A DNA stretch of 64,000 nt from Neodontobutis hainanensis (lineage: Eukaryota > Chordata > Actinopteri > Gobiiformes > Odontobutidae): assembly GCA_024349245.1 (NCBI GenBank), contig JALDNG010000022.1, positions 1,568,001-1,632,000 of the forward strand, in the 5' to 3' direction. Within the stretch, counting starts at the first letter, position 1, and the number at the start of each line of letters is the position of its first letter. The notes below the pieces were generated by a model that searched no databases, had not been told where the DNA came from, and worked only from the letters and a program-made list of their open reading frames with translations. The position numbers and the translations under genes are program-made. Below, piece by piece: positions 51,001 to 63,000 of the stretch.

Positions 51001-52408
51001 TGTAATAAAATCATCTTAATGTCAATTCTAAAACTGTTGGAAGCTTTTGTAAGTGAAGAGGCCAGAACTGTAATATATGTGTTTAGTGTAGTCAGAAGCC
51101 CATATTGACATATTTTTAGCTAAGTGTGCATTTAGTAAAGCATTAACACACAAAAATGACCATTTGCCTTACATAAATCAAGAAAGCGGGAGTTCATGTG
51201 GGCACCGCTTTTGATTTGCTGCATATTAATCTGCTTTGTCACACGGTACTAAAGTGATGGAAACATGTAGGTGGACTGTGAGAAGTGGCTCTGCACTTGG
51301 CTTCTGCTACACACATTACAGGAAGGCACATGAAAGCTGAACAATCATGGTAAAGTCGTTCACATTAGGTCACCCTCGCGCTGTTGTCAGGTGGAGATGG
51401 AACGGCTGAGGAAGGAGGAGGAGGCAGCATCAGCGGTCAGAGGCAAGGAGCGTTTGGAGGAGGCGGTCTGCAAATTGGAGTTGCAGCTTACAGAAAAGCA
51501 GAGAGAAATGCAATCTCTACAGGTGAGAAACAACAGCAGTTAACCCAGTGCAACCCCGCCACCTCAGAAAAAGAGAAATGAAGAATACAGCTCAGAGATA
51601 AACAAAAAAATGGAAATGGAAATGTTTAGTGTTACGTAGCCTGTGAGTTAGTATTACAGCGAGTAAAAGTTAAAAAGCATTTAACTGTTTAAAATCAAAT
51701 AACAGAGGAAGACACACAAGAAGTATGACAAATCTTTTTGTTTCCTTTCTAAAAAACATTGTATTGTTCTTTATTGTCACATTCTTTTTATAGTGACAAT
51801 ACATAATATATATGACAATACCAAGTTACTATTCACATATCTGTTTGAGATGTTTGCCTAGAGAAACTTGTTGACCCTAGTTTATGACCTCAGCAACCCC
51901 ATTTACCACCAGTGAGAGACCCTCTGCACACTCCCCCACTCTGCGACCAATGACAATAACAAAAGACATGCTTGTCCAGCGTGCCATTTCACTTACTTCT
52001 TTTGACTTATTTTCTTCTCTGAGTGACTCAAATGTATGTGTATGTAGGCTCAAATATCCCAACTGGAGCATTCTCATGTACAGCGCCTCCTGGAGGTGAC
52101 AGCGCACCTTCATCAGGAGTTGGATTTTGAGTCAGAGCGTCTGAGAGAGAGCCAGCTCCAAGCAGAACAGGCCTTAGAGACAAGGGAAAAGGCTCATCGG
52201 CAGAGGGTCAAATGCCTGGAGGAGCAGGTATTCAAACAATAACAGTGGGTGTTTGCCAGGAAAATATTTTTGTAATTACATCTCCCTGTTTTTTATTTGT
52301 TTGCCTATTTCATTTCTCTCATAGGTGTTGACTCTCAAGGAGCAGCTGGATCAGGAGACAAGGAGACGACAGGCCTATTTCCATCAGATGCTGCGGCCCG
52401 GTGTGTAG
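27053..52408 (+). CDS. crocc2: Ciliary rootlet coiled-coil protein 2, rootletin family (complete, 36 coding exons, 1936 aa)
   Basis: Filament-forming coiled-coil protein expected at the ciliary rootlet and centriole linker. Exons: 27053-27109, 28018-28171, 28299-28414, 34597-34761, 34854-34937, 36300-36403, 37171-37315, 37760-37866, 38371-38577, 39234-39330, 39514-39603, 40190-40327, 40404-40603, 40706-40888, 41190-41334, 41405-41551, 41627-41857, 43042-43235, 43510-43637, 43932-44101, 44450-44629, 45045-45179, 45239-45382, 47208-47446, 47522-47681, 47766-47933, 48345-48717, 48798-48895, 48971-49091, 49183-49346, 49426-49866, 50338-50478, 50550-50738, 51391-51522, 52048-52227, 52325-52408; total 5811 nt. 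Rootletin marks: STRIRQIITHNLSD, VRELWRQAASLR (exon 8), LRRAAEEREQKVSLLDE (exon 25), FNVETVIQGIQQELRDAQ (exon 28). Almost all the rest is heptad-rich E/K/Q/L coiled coil, broken by S/P-rich linkers in exons 12 and 27. CROCC2 rather than CROCC is inferred from adjacency to sned1. The exon 24 acceptor is weak. AATAAA at 52915. Confidence 0.92.
27735..27931 (-). mobile_element. tRNA-derived SINE (copy B, crocc2 intron 1)
   Basis: Minus-strand head GGCACTGTGAGCTCAGTGATAG and CAGTTTGATTCACGC (box B-like), followed by the shared CTTAACCCACCTT body. It is more diverged than copies A, C and D, and the tail resembles that of copy E (GTGGAAAAGTGCCATATAAA). Confidence 0.7.
28415..34596. other. crocc2: crocc2 intron 3 (6.2 kb)
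   Basis: The largest crocc2 intron. It holds SINE copy C (32629-32845) and an (AT)n run near 32446-32467. Several less AT-rich stretches, for example near 30700-31100, could be conserved non-coding DNA, but nothing in the sequence alone shows that. No exon in this interval fits the rootletin family. Confidence 0.55.
32629..32845 (+). mobile_element. tRNA-derived SINE (copy C, crocc2 intron 3)
   Basis: Starts GGCGGCAGTAGCTCAGTGGG (box A-like), box B-like GGTTTGATTCCC near 32682, body GTGTCCTTTGGCAAGACACTT, and tail GTCGCTTTGGATAAAAGTGT followed by AATGAATAAATGTAAT. Confidence 0.88.
35532..35655 (+). repeat. Unclassified dispersed repeat, copy 2 (crocc2 intron 5)
   Basis: Partner of 8849-8965. 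It shares AACACA-AGAG-GTATTTT and ATTGCTATGAAGGCTGCATAAT-type blocks, with small gaps. It lies about 130 bases before SINE copy D. Confidence 0.6.
35789..35993 (-). mobile_element. tRNA-derived SINE (copy D, crocc2 intron 5)
   Basis: Minus-strand copy with the same tail (GTCGCTTTGGATAAAAGCGTC), body (GGGCAAGACACTTAACCCAC) and box B-like GGTTCGATTCTGC as copy A. Confidence 0.85.
39755..40025 (+). mobile_element. tRNA-derived SINE, third family (crocc2 intron 11)
   Basis: The head GCGGTGGCACTGTGGCAGAG, GGTTAGCACTCCGACC and GTTCGATTCCCATCC are box A/B-like. The body GTGTGGAGTTTGCATGTTCT and CGGTTTCCCCTACC is a sequence I know as very common in teleosts. It is unrelated to copies A-E outside the promoter boxes. 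Confidence 0.85.
41858..43041. other. crocc2: crocc2 intron 17
   Basis: 1.2-kb AT-rich intron with no recognisable repeat or exon. Nothing further can be supported in it. Confidence 0.5.
44157..44418 (+). mobile_element. tRNA-derived SINE (copy E, crocc2 intron 20)
   Basis: The best-preserved Pol III head in the window: GGCGGCAGTATAGCTCAGTG, GGTAGAGCGGCCGTCC and GGTTCGATCCC at 44211-44221. The body has GTGTCCTTGGGCAAGACACT. The tail differs from A, C and D: GTGCTTTGAGTGCCTAC and GAAAAGCACTATATAAA, then a TTATTATTATA end. Confidence 0.88.
45383..47207. other. crocc2: crocc2 intron 23
   Basis: 1.8-kb intron. Exon 23 ends and exon 24 begins in phase 0, so no further exon is required. Two exon-like stretches near 46403-46500 and 46905-46972 were examined and rejected because they lack a matching donor or family similarity. 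Confidence 0.55.
50935..51090 (+). repeat. Probable LINE-derived dispersed repeat (crocc2 intron 33)
   Basis: The segment CCGCATAAGGCTTTAAATGT, ATCTTAATGTCAATTCTAAA, GTGAAGAGGCCAGAACTGTA recalls the teleost LINE 3' consensus stretch of the form AAGGCTTTAAA...TTAAAATC.ATTCTAAA...CAGTG.AG. It has no open frame. The identification rests on memory of the pattern and is tentative. Confidence 0.45.
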
Positions 52409-54023
52409 GCAGAAAGTATGTTACACCTCTGGCCGCCACCTTCACTGTTCCTATGGCAGCTTCCCAAAAAAACATTATATTAGGAGCTCCATCCACATTT
52501 GGAAGTGTACGCACAGAAACACAGGCCCATGGAGCTCGCTCCCACCCATGCACATGTGCACACGGATTACATTAATCTGCAGCAAAACTCAACAACAACA
52601 AACAATGAATGTTTTGTTTGTACGTGGACTGGATGTGCCAAATTGTTTAAGGATTTCCTCTGGCTCTCTGGAGTTGGCGCTTCTAAGTCTGTTTATGCTG
52701 TGTCAGATTTTTAGGAAATGCTGTAGTGATAGGTTTTCTCAGATGGTGCTACAGAATCATTTGTTTTCTCATGTGCTGATCATGTTTTCTATGTCGTAAA
52801 TGGTGTATCTTAAATCTATATATTTATCATGACTGACAATGGCTCTAATTCTAACATGGTAACAGGGTGGCATTTATCTCTCACTGTTGTACTTGTGAAT
52901 GTCTGATTGTTTTTAATAAAACTGGGTGTATCAAAGCTCTTTTTGTTGAAAGCTTGTTGACATGTGATAATCAATAACATTTCAGCTGGCCACAAAACTG
53001 TTATGGAAAAAGTTGTCTGTGAACTTTGCGAAAGACAGCACTGCCCTTTTGAGGCATGTGAGTCCCAGTGTTTGGTTCACACCATTAAAAGCCTTTGTGG
53101 ATTTAGTGTTGTGGTTGAGAGAATGACCTCTCGCTCTCTATTGCCAGCGCTGTATTCTCCCAGAGATTGCAGCCGATTGACTCCGGTGTCTGTGTGGATC
53201 ATCCTTAAAATACAGAGATAATATGTGGTATACCCTGTTCTGATTTCAACCTACAGATATATGCTGTTTTCTGGGTGTCCAAACATCACGGGTAAGTATG
53301 TACTTTCCATTCCTTTTAGTTTTCGGAGTGGTTTCCCCTACAGTGCTGCTTCTCCCCCATGCATGTCCTCTCACTGTGTTACCTTGTATGCCGCGGTAAC
53401 TGTACATAGTAAGAGTTTTGAAAGGGGGAAAATCCTGGCAGAGTTTCTTTAAAGCAGCCCTTTGATTATCATAGATCCACCCAGTGGTTATCCAGTTACC
53501 AGCCTCCTTTCAGCTATTGGCTAGAAAGAGCTAATTATGCAAGGTAGTGAATCCCTGTGGGGGAGGTGGGGCCAAAACTGAAAGAACTCCTTTGGCAGGC
53601 AGAATAGAGCTTTTATTGAGGATATTTCTAAGCTGACCATCAGGGACCAAATCAGTGGATTGTTTAAAAAAAAACAAAAAAAAAACATCTCAGCTGAATC
53701 ACGCTGCTTCCCCTTTTTCATTCCTTCCCTGGTTTCATTGCAGTGAGATGGGAGTGTAACTCATGCAGCAGCAAGCAGAATGCAAGGAATCTCCAGTATT
53801 CCCCTGTCTGACACCAGAAGCCCAGTTGACTTCTAAAGGACAAGTGAGGAGAGAAAGAGGCCGAGCCAGAGAGCAGTCAGGGGAGGATTCACACCACTGT
53901 GTTTGAGAGCAAGACCGTGTGCTCTTGTCCTGCTCTGCTCTTGTTGCCTCAGGTGTGTGTGCTCCTCCCTCCCTCCCATCGGCGGTGCCTGCTGTCAGCT
54001 GCATCCCCGGGGTGGCTAAGGCC
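52409..54023. other. crocc2-sned1 intergenic region
   Basis: Contains the crocc2 3'UTR, with AATAAA at 52915-52920 about 507 bases after the stop. The ~200 bases before the sned1 start are pyrimidine- and GC-rich (CTCCTCCCTCCCTCCC near 53963). This is the probable sned1 5'UTR/promoter side. No open frame with family similarity was found between the genes. Confidence 0.55.
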
Positions 54024-57000
54024 ATGGTGTTGGTGCTGCGAGTCCTGCTGTCCTGCCTCTGCACCCTGCTTTCCCTGGACCTGCCGCCTGGGGTGCAACC
54101 TGCCGTGCCCCTGGAGGACTTCTACCCCTTCGGCCGTGACAAGGGAGACTCCAAGACTATTGCTCAGGATGACGGAGGGTCCGGTCTAGTGGAGATCTCT
54201 GTTGCGTTCCCCTTTTTTGGAGACCGACACACGGGACTCTATGTGAGTAAAATCCAGTGAATGTTGTGTATGTGTCTGGATGTGTCAGCGTTTATGAGCG
54301 TATACATGCTCCTGGCAGTAGGAAATAGAAACTGACATGGTGTGGATTGTATAAGAGCCTCAGGGAGATGAAAATGGGCATGCAGCCAAATACTACATTA
54401 CTTTGGCCTTTGAGAGTTTGTATATGTTTGTATGCACTCACAAGCTCTGGTGTGTAACCTCATTTGTAGAATATCATGTTTTCCCCCCATGGCTGGAGTC
54501 ATAACCATCTATAACAATCTCCTTACTTTACATCTGCTCCCCCTGCACTGTAAAGAGTGCACAGTGGGAGTGTAAAGTAAAACTATTAGCCCGAACAGTG
54601 GTAAGTCCTGTTCTAATAAGTCTACAAAGAGCTGTTAAAAGAAGTGACAGTTTGTGTTCTTACTGTTGCCACAGAGCATCTGTGAGCAGTTCATTCTCAC
54701 AGAGAGTGGGGGGAAAATATGCACGCTAGTGAGCGAGAGAAACAACGCTCATGGGAGGAAGCCCAATGGTTTGACAAGGATTTTCGCGCACCACAATGAA
54801 ACACACTTTGATCTGCCTTTGTCATGTATTGGGTTCAGTTCCAGCGCGGGGAAAGGCAGAACTCCCTTAAATCAACACCACCTGTTGTGGTTATGCATCC
54901 CGTGCACGCTTTTCGAATCCCCCTCCCTCGCTGCAAAACTTCCCTGCTCAAACCAAGGGGCAGGGGAGGCTGAGGATCCATGGCAACAACGAGCCCGGTC
55001 AAAGGTCGCCTTTCTAATCTAAGCTTTTGTGCTTACAGAATGAAGTCACTCTCCCAATGAAGAAAGCTCACACTGTGCACAGTAAAGTGACACTCTGGTG
55101 ATGTGTTTAAGCGTCTGAACTCAGTAACCTTTGTCACAAATCAGTCTCCAAATGACATGTATGCATGTGGCATGTCCCAAAATGTGGATATGTATACTAA
55201 TAACGTTTAAACAGAAATCCGACATATGTTTATTTTGTGTATCTTTAACGTTAAATGTTTTAAATTGGTAGAACCTTTATAGATAAAGACTTATAGTTAG
55301 GAAAAGATAGCATTGGATCTGTTAAATGAGAATAAGCAGCCAAAAGCTTTCATACACTGAATTTAACAGCTACGTATTTCCTCTAAAATGAATAAAAACA
55401 CAAAACCTAACCTCAAGAGTCATATGCATACACACCACAACCTTTTTGTCGTGGTCTGTCACGTACATTACAAAATGACCACATCAGAAAGAACGAGACA
55501 TAATGCAGCGTTTTACATGTGGCTGCACAATTATTGTCTCATTATTAAAATCCACATTGCAGAATTGATTGCTGTCTATTACTGTACCTTCTAACTCTGC
55601 GGTACATTAGCTTTTCTATGTGTTTCACCATGAACTCTTCCAGCGCATTTCTTCTCCTGTCATAAAACTGCTCCCCAAATAGACAAGACAAGACAAGTTA
55701 CAGATTGTTTGTGAATCTGAGATCAAATTATCCACTAATAGAGATATAAAAAAAACTATACCTCGGAGTCCTGTTTGCTTGTGATGTGATATCCTGTACT
55801 TAAACTCTGCATCTCATTGGGCTGTAACTTTGTAGTCACGCAGGGCATAACAGATTGTGGCAGGCACTTGGAATTACAGTCACGCTCATTGAAATGCCTC
55901 ACCTGAATCCATTAAAACATCTGCCATAAAGAGCGCGGGCCACATGTTGATCTCTGCCACTGGAGAGCCGCTTTGAACAGGTAATATTTCAGCCGGTGCT
56001 AAGAGGCAAAATCTCTATGAATAGTTTCTCCCAGGAGTTGGATTCAAGTGCCTGTGCCAGAGTCACATGGAAGCAGCACATGTGCATGTCCATTATAGAT
56101 GCTGTCTTGGGTTATTATATTGTTTCTCTTTCAACTGTATTTAGCTCCGCGATCCCTACTCTGGAACACACTGGGAGTTTTTAGAGCTTGCTATTAACAA
56201 ATAAAGGCAGTGGACTGAAGCATTGCTACGGTGGTTTATAATATCCCATCATCAGCAGACACCAGAAATGCTTTCACGAATACGGGTCCCCTTGACTTGG
56301 TCCCAGTCCAATCCCACTCCCACCTCCTGTTAACCAGCCTGTCGCTCTGTTCAAGATTTTCATCTGGCAGTTTTCACATGTTGCTGGGATCTCTCCTGCT
56401 CCATGGCTTACTCCCACGCCTCAGATTGCATGACGGGGGGTCTCCCCAGCTGTTCTATCTGAGAAATGACCGATGGCTTTAAGGAACGCAGATGAATGTG
56501 CGAGAGCATCGGAGGAGTTTCCAAACAATCCCGCTCACGAACACACACTTACGGACGTAAAGAACAAGAAGGAGGACATCCGAGGTCAAAGAGGAAAGAA
56601 CCCGAGCTTAAAAGCAGATGTTAGACGAGATGGTTATGATCAAAGGCATTTATTGCCAAATGAAAAAAAATATTTCATCAAGTCATAGTCACGTCATGTA
56701 CATGTACATACTTCAAAAAAGGAAAATCATACATCACAAAGTTGTATGTTTCCAAACAAGCAGCTCCGTGTAAACAAAAACGGAGTTTCTGCCAAGAATG
56801 TGCAATAGTGAACTGCTCTCTGGACAGATCCGTGCACATCTGCTAGTGCTCATCCGCTCTTCTGAGGAGCTTGTGCAATTTCATTTACCCACTTTAACTC
56901 GTCACCACGCTATATGGCCCAAAGATGTGCGCATTCATGATTCTTTGTACTCTGCATGAGCGCTTTTTACATGCACACACCAGAGATGAATGACAGAGGG

Positions 57001-60000
57001 CTATAAGAGTTCATTCACAACCAACTGGAGACATATGCACATGCCCAACATCTATTAGAGAATTTGATGCTGTTATTATTATATATAGATTTTTTTATTT
57101 TTAACCACTTCATCTTAACTATATCTTTATGATGGGCTGGAGTTTATCCCAGATGTTTCGAGCCTGAGGTTGAGGTACACCCTGGGCCATCAGACAATTA
57201 CAACTTACATTAGAGTCCATGGGCAATTTAGACTCACCAGTTTATTGGGAAATAGGGGGATAGATTGAGTTTCAAGAGATATTGATTTTTTTCATGGGAG
57301 AGATGGCAAGCTTCTGTGATGCTAAAGGAAGAGAGGCCTAGAGGCTTTTTTGCAGGTTATTGTGTGATGGTGTGTGACACCATCACATCAATTTGATTTT
57401 AAAAAGTTGACATTACAAGCAGACTCAATCGAAGCTCACTGGCAATTAAAGTGAACCTAGGTTAAGTGTACAGACTGTGTCAGGCTGTGTCAGGCTGTGT
57501 CAGGCTGTGCTCACTTCCCTCGGTCTAGTCGTCATATATTGGGACAAGCTGGTATCTGTGAAACCTCTATTTTATTTATGTTTTTTTCTTTTTTTGACAA
57601 GGCAAACTGACGTTTTCCCAACATGATCCATGGGCACCTTTTTGCATTTGGGTTTGTTTTGGCTTGCTTTTAGCCAGATGAAAGTTTATTTTAGCCCATA
57701 AATTGCCGGGCTCTTAAGAAAAACCACCCAAGCAAAATCCTGCATATATCCGGTGCAAAGAAACCCCCAGACATAACAAGGGTGTTGTGAAGAGAAGTGG
57801 CCGTACCGAGAGTGAGAGCATGAAATATGGAGATAGTAATGCTTTGTACGGGTAGACTGATCACACCCTCTCACCAGCTCATTTAATTACAACACAGAAA
57901 AGGCAGACCTAAGCCGCTTGTATGTATTAATTTGTTGACATCATCAATGGCTTAAATCAATTGCTCTAACATAATAAATGCTGTAAATTTGAAATGGTTC
58001 ACTGAAAACCCAACAGGAAAGGAACACTTGTTTGAACAGCTCCAGAAGCTACAAGAAATTGGATTAGGCCATTTAACATATTCCAGGACTGTGTATGAAG
58101 TGTATTCTGTGTTGAGCATGATCTCCTAACACTAATTTCGCTGTCGGATGGATGCCTTCCAGACCGCTGCCACCACAGGGCCCTCATTAGTGGCCCTGTG
58201 GGTGTGGAGAGTTTGTGATCCATGTACATCTTTCCACCCATTCAGCCGCTTGTCCAGCCGCTTTCAGCTCTCTTGTTTTCTTTGCAGTATCAGATGGCGC
58301 TCTGGCTGACCCCTGGGCCCTGCCCCTTCAACCGGGTCCTTCCTTCTCCCCACATCGGCCACGTTCTCACCACATCACGCTGATGCAGAGGGAAAGACTG
58401 TGGTCAGGGCAATTAACTGAGCCCCGGTGCTGAGCCAAACAAAACTTCCTCTGCTGTTTTTACAGTAAAATCCTTTAAATTATGGTTTTATACACGTAGG
58501 AAGCAAAAAGCAAGGCCATCTGACATTTCTTTGTCGCTGTCACACATGCCACTTGGTTGAAAGGCATAGAGGCAAGGGACTGCAGGGATCAGAAGAAACT
58601 AGATAGGTGCCATAGTAGGTAGAATGTTCTCTCTGTGGTGATATGCGGCGAGGGTGTATGAATGAATAGCTTTCATGGTGATTTAGCTATTTAGAATTTT
58701 ATTATTACAGCTGTGCCTGTGTAATGTAGTCCACAGTAAACTTTGTCATCAGTTTAACAGATACCTAAATTAACTTTCCAATTATAGTCAAGATTGCTTA
58801 GTGCTATTTGAACTACTGCAGAAATGTTTAACATCAAGCATTCAGATCAGATTCAGATTCTGATCAGTGAAGAAAAGGTTAAAGCAAAGTCATCTGGACT
58901 CAGTTTTCAAGGTGAAGACGTTTTGTCTTCACCTTGAAAACTGAGTCCAGATGACTCAGTTTTCAAGGTGAAGACGTTTTGTCTCTAATTCCAAGAGACT
59001 TTATACATTCTGAGATTGATTGGTAAGAGAGCTGAGCTTTATCTCTAGAGGGAGGAGTTTGACCTGAGACTAAACCTGATGGACCAGCTGTTCTGGTGTC
59101 ATGGTTATAGCTCTGAAAGGACAATGTGACTCCTGATGTGAGTCGTTAAAGGCTAGGAGAGTCGTTAGTGACACTGTTCCATTCAGGTGTTGTTGTTGTT
59201 CTAGGGTAAAACTCTTTTGATTTAGGGTTCAAAACACTGTTTTTATGAATCTGGGGCTTTTCCAATTTTGGCCAGAGAGACCAGATGGTTTGAGAGAGGT
59301 GTGAAGGAAGCCAATTTTTGTCCAAAATGCTTTTGCTTTAACCTTTTCTTCAAGATGACCTGGCTGACTGAGAACTTTCACAGATATTCTGATTGGTGCA
59401 AAGGGCAAAATATACCGCTACATAGGATACCATAACAGTTCACAGTAGTTTGTTAGACAGGTATTGCATTTATGAGAATTTACAGCTTTTTTGGCAACAC
59501 CAGGTGGTGAGTGCAGATTGTAATTCCGCACCTGACACTCATTTTTATCTATGGTGCCATAATGTGGGAAAAAACACAGTAAACAAGAAAATGTGGAAAA
59601 AGGTCTGTTTGTGATTTCCACTTACAGTAAACTTGACACAAAATCAGTTAAATTCATAAATGCCCTGAAAGTCTTCAGCGATTTTTAAATGCATACACCA
59701 GAGATGAATGACAGAGGGCTATAAGAGTTCTATCACCACCAACCAGAGACATATGCACATGCCCAACATCTATTCATTTTTTTTTTTCTTCACCACTTCA
59801 TCTTTACTATATTTTTATGATGGGCTAGAGTTTATCCCGGAAGTTTCGAGCCTGAGGTTGAGGTACACCCTGGGCCATCAGACAATTACAATTTACATTA
59901 GAGTCCATGGGCAATTTAGACTCACCAGTTTATTGGGACAAATTGAAACAAAATCAGATAAATTCATAAATGCCCTGAATTGAAAAACAAAGATAAATGT

Positions 60001-63000
60001 GTTCTCTCAAGGAGTGCTCAATTTGTTCTCTCTGTGTTCAGTTTGTCCATTCTTGGCAGGTGTAGGCAAAGAATCAGGAAATCGAAGAGTATCATCAAAA
60101 GCGTTGTTCTGGCTGATATTTGATGTTGTTCTATTATATACAACATTTTACCCAGTCCACCTTTAAAACACCACAGTCTTTACGTTTCTCAGTTGTGTTG
60201 TATTTCTGCACCGTTAACGCTTCTCACAGAGGAGTAATGTGGGCGAGTGGAGGACGGTGCATTTATTTGGTTACTTTGCTGTTAGGAGACATCTGTGGAT
60301 TTAAGAGACCTGAAGGTCCTGTCTAGTGCCATGAGTTTGCAGGTGTCTCTGAGCAGCACAGCCCAGGTTTTCTCAGCTGCCGTCATTACACAGAATAAAA
60401 GTAGCGCCTGTTTGCTACATGGGAAGTGCAAACATCCGTTTTGGGAGCGTCCACTGCCACATACTGCTGCTTGCCAGAAAACATCTGTTTGACCACTTTC
60501 CCTCTTAACTTTTTTTTTAAAACTCCACCTAAATTATGTCACAGCGGTTTTGGTCAGCACTGTAACATCCTGTATGTTTAAATCCTAACGTCTCTCTTTT
60601 TCTCAGGTTAACAACAACGGCCTTGTGTCTTTCCTGAGGGAGGTGTCTCAGTTTACGCCCGTAGCTTTTCCGATTGCCGGAGACAGAAGGGTTGTGGCGC
60701 CGTTCTGGGCCGATGTGGACAATCGACGCGCGGGGAGAGTATTCTACAGAGAGAGCCTGGAGTCTGACATTCTGAACAGAGCCTCAAGTGACGTCAGGAC
60801 TTACTTTTCAGAGTTCTTTAACTTCAACGCCACGTGGGTCCTTATCTGCACATGGCACCAGGTTACATTCTTTGGTGGCAACTCACACACACCGGTACTT
60901 AATTTTCCTAGTTCCATGGTAAATTAGCTGTTAAGATTCTATAAGATGTATGATGTCAAATCATATCCTTGAATGGCAAAATGGCAAAAAATGTTTTGTC
61001 TTAGTCGGTTTCTTTCTGCATAGGTAAATACCTTCCAGGTGGTGCTCATTACAGATGGAGAGCTTTCCTTCACCATCTTCCAGTACAATAACATCACTTG
61101 GACCACAGGCATGCACGCCAGCAGTGGAGGAAACCTGGTGGGACTGGGTGGTATTGCAGCACAGGTAAGAGCGCATCAATGGAGAATCCAAAAGCGACAA
61201 AATTGCTCCTCTCAGCTTACTTTATTTGCATCTCCAGCCCTAATTCAAGTCGCTGACAAGGAGCATGAGGTTTGAGCCACTACATTTTTGCCTGGAGCTA
61301 TTCCTCAAAATAACTTTTTTTGGCCTTTATTTGAGTAGCGAGTAGATCAACAGAAAACAGGGTGAGAGTGAGGGGAATGACAGTATCAAACCCAGGTCTC
61401 CTGTGTGTTTGGTATGTGCTCTACCAAGTGAACTACTGGGGCACCATTTTCCAAGAAATTGTCAATTTGTCCTAAAAATATTGTGTGTTTATTTATGGTG
61501 TCTCTAAACTGTGATATAGATTTTGTTTATAACACGACTTGCTGTTAGATTAACAATGCAACATCAGATGTACGCACTCTGGAAATTTTGAGTTGTGACC
61601 TTCAGAGGCTGCTATATATTAAGTTTTGACCCTCTCTAGTTTGTGTAATGAGGTTTGAACTCTAGAGTAGTCTACAAAAGTTTAGCTAATGGCTACACTT
61701 AAACTGAAAGAGAAAAATGCTGGTCTGAAATGTCAAGAAAAAGTTCTGGCAATGTCCTGGAAAATTATTTCTTTAAAAGTGTGGGAACCTTCTGTCAGAA
61801 AGTACAGTGTCTAAATGTACTTAAGCAGTCTTTTCTGATATATCTTATTATGCTTCTCTGTTCCTAGGCAGGTTTCAATGCTGGCGATGGCAAGCGCTAT
61901 TTCAACATCCCCGGCTCTCGCACAGCTGACATTGTAAACGTGGAGGAAACCACTAATGTGGGTTACCCAGGCCGATGGGTGTTTCGCATAGACAATGCAA
62001 ACGTGGAAGTAGGCGGGTGCAATAACTCCGGTGAGTGTACTTTTCCTGAATCATGAGACATTGAGATTATCTCTTTTTATACTGCCATTTTTCCACAGCA
62101 TCAGTTTGCCCCCACCTGCGGCCATGTCTGAACGGAGGTCAGTGCATAGACGACTGTATTACAGGCAACCCCTCCTTCACCTGCTCCTGTTTGGCAGGTT
62201 TCACGGGTCGCCGCTGCCAGATCGGTGAGTTATGGCTAATGCTGCTTCCTGACCTGGTTAGCTTGACACACTGCATGCTGCGAATGAATACCGATGCATC
62301 AAATGGGATTAGCCAGGAAAAATACTATCAGCTTGTAAAAACAGAAAGATTTTGTCTATATTGCCAGAGGGACACATTGATATTTCCAAAGGCTTTGCAT
62401 ACCTAAAGAGTATCCATTGCATTTTCTTAGCAGTGAACTTTCTAACCACCCTTAAACTTGGCCTGCTGTCTGTTAATTAAATATGTTTTAATAGCCTCTT
62501 TGTGTTGTATTCTTTATTATTTTTCAGACGTCAATGAGTGTGCCTCAAATCCTTGCCAAAATGGAGGGACGTGTAAAGACCAGATTAATAGTTTCATCTG
62601 TCAGTGTCCTCCTGGGTACACTGGGATTTACTGTGAAACAGGTAGATTTGACACTAAAGACTGGACATATCTGATTAAAACCATGAGCCATGTTAAAAGT
62701 GTAGAGTTACTTCAGTTATAAAAGCATTTCAATTAAAAGTTGGGAGGTTTGAGAGCTCATCACAATAGCAAACACTGTCGAATTGTATTTTCTAATTGAC
62801 TTAAAGACCTGGAAAAAATTTTGATGAAGCATTGTTTGTCTCATTAATACATATTCAGACAAAAAAAAATGTATCTGCTTCCGTGGAGCTTCTGTGCCTG
62901 CACCTATTCCCACAGTCCGGCCTGTGGAGATGCATGAATACCTTTCACAGCCAACAGCACATACTTGCAGAGCGACGGATATATTAATCAGCTGAGTAAA

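Larger units (their letters stand above)
54243..60606. other. sned1: sned1 intron 1 (6.4 kb)
   Basis: The long first intron typical of secreted-protein genes. It contains a duplicated block (56969-57251 and 59688-59940), a 10-bp tandem repeat (57477-57510), and rearranged Penelope-like fragments (58889-59400). The rest shows no exon compatible with the phase-0 junction between exons 1 and 2. Confidence 0.6.

Noticed and set aside
27053..52408. Assignment of the coiled-coil gene to crocc (rootletin 1)
   Set aside because: Sequence motifs alone fit either paralogue; adjacency to sned1 and the 2q37.3-type neighbours favour crocc2. A phylogeny would settle it.
53919..54023. Upstream in-frame extension of sned1
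   Set aside because: It would start with GTG, and the added residues would bury the hydrophobic signal peptide that begins at the ATG at 54024.
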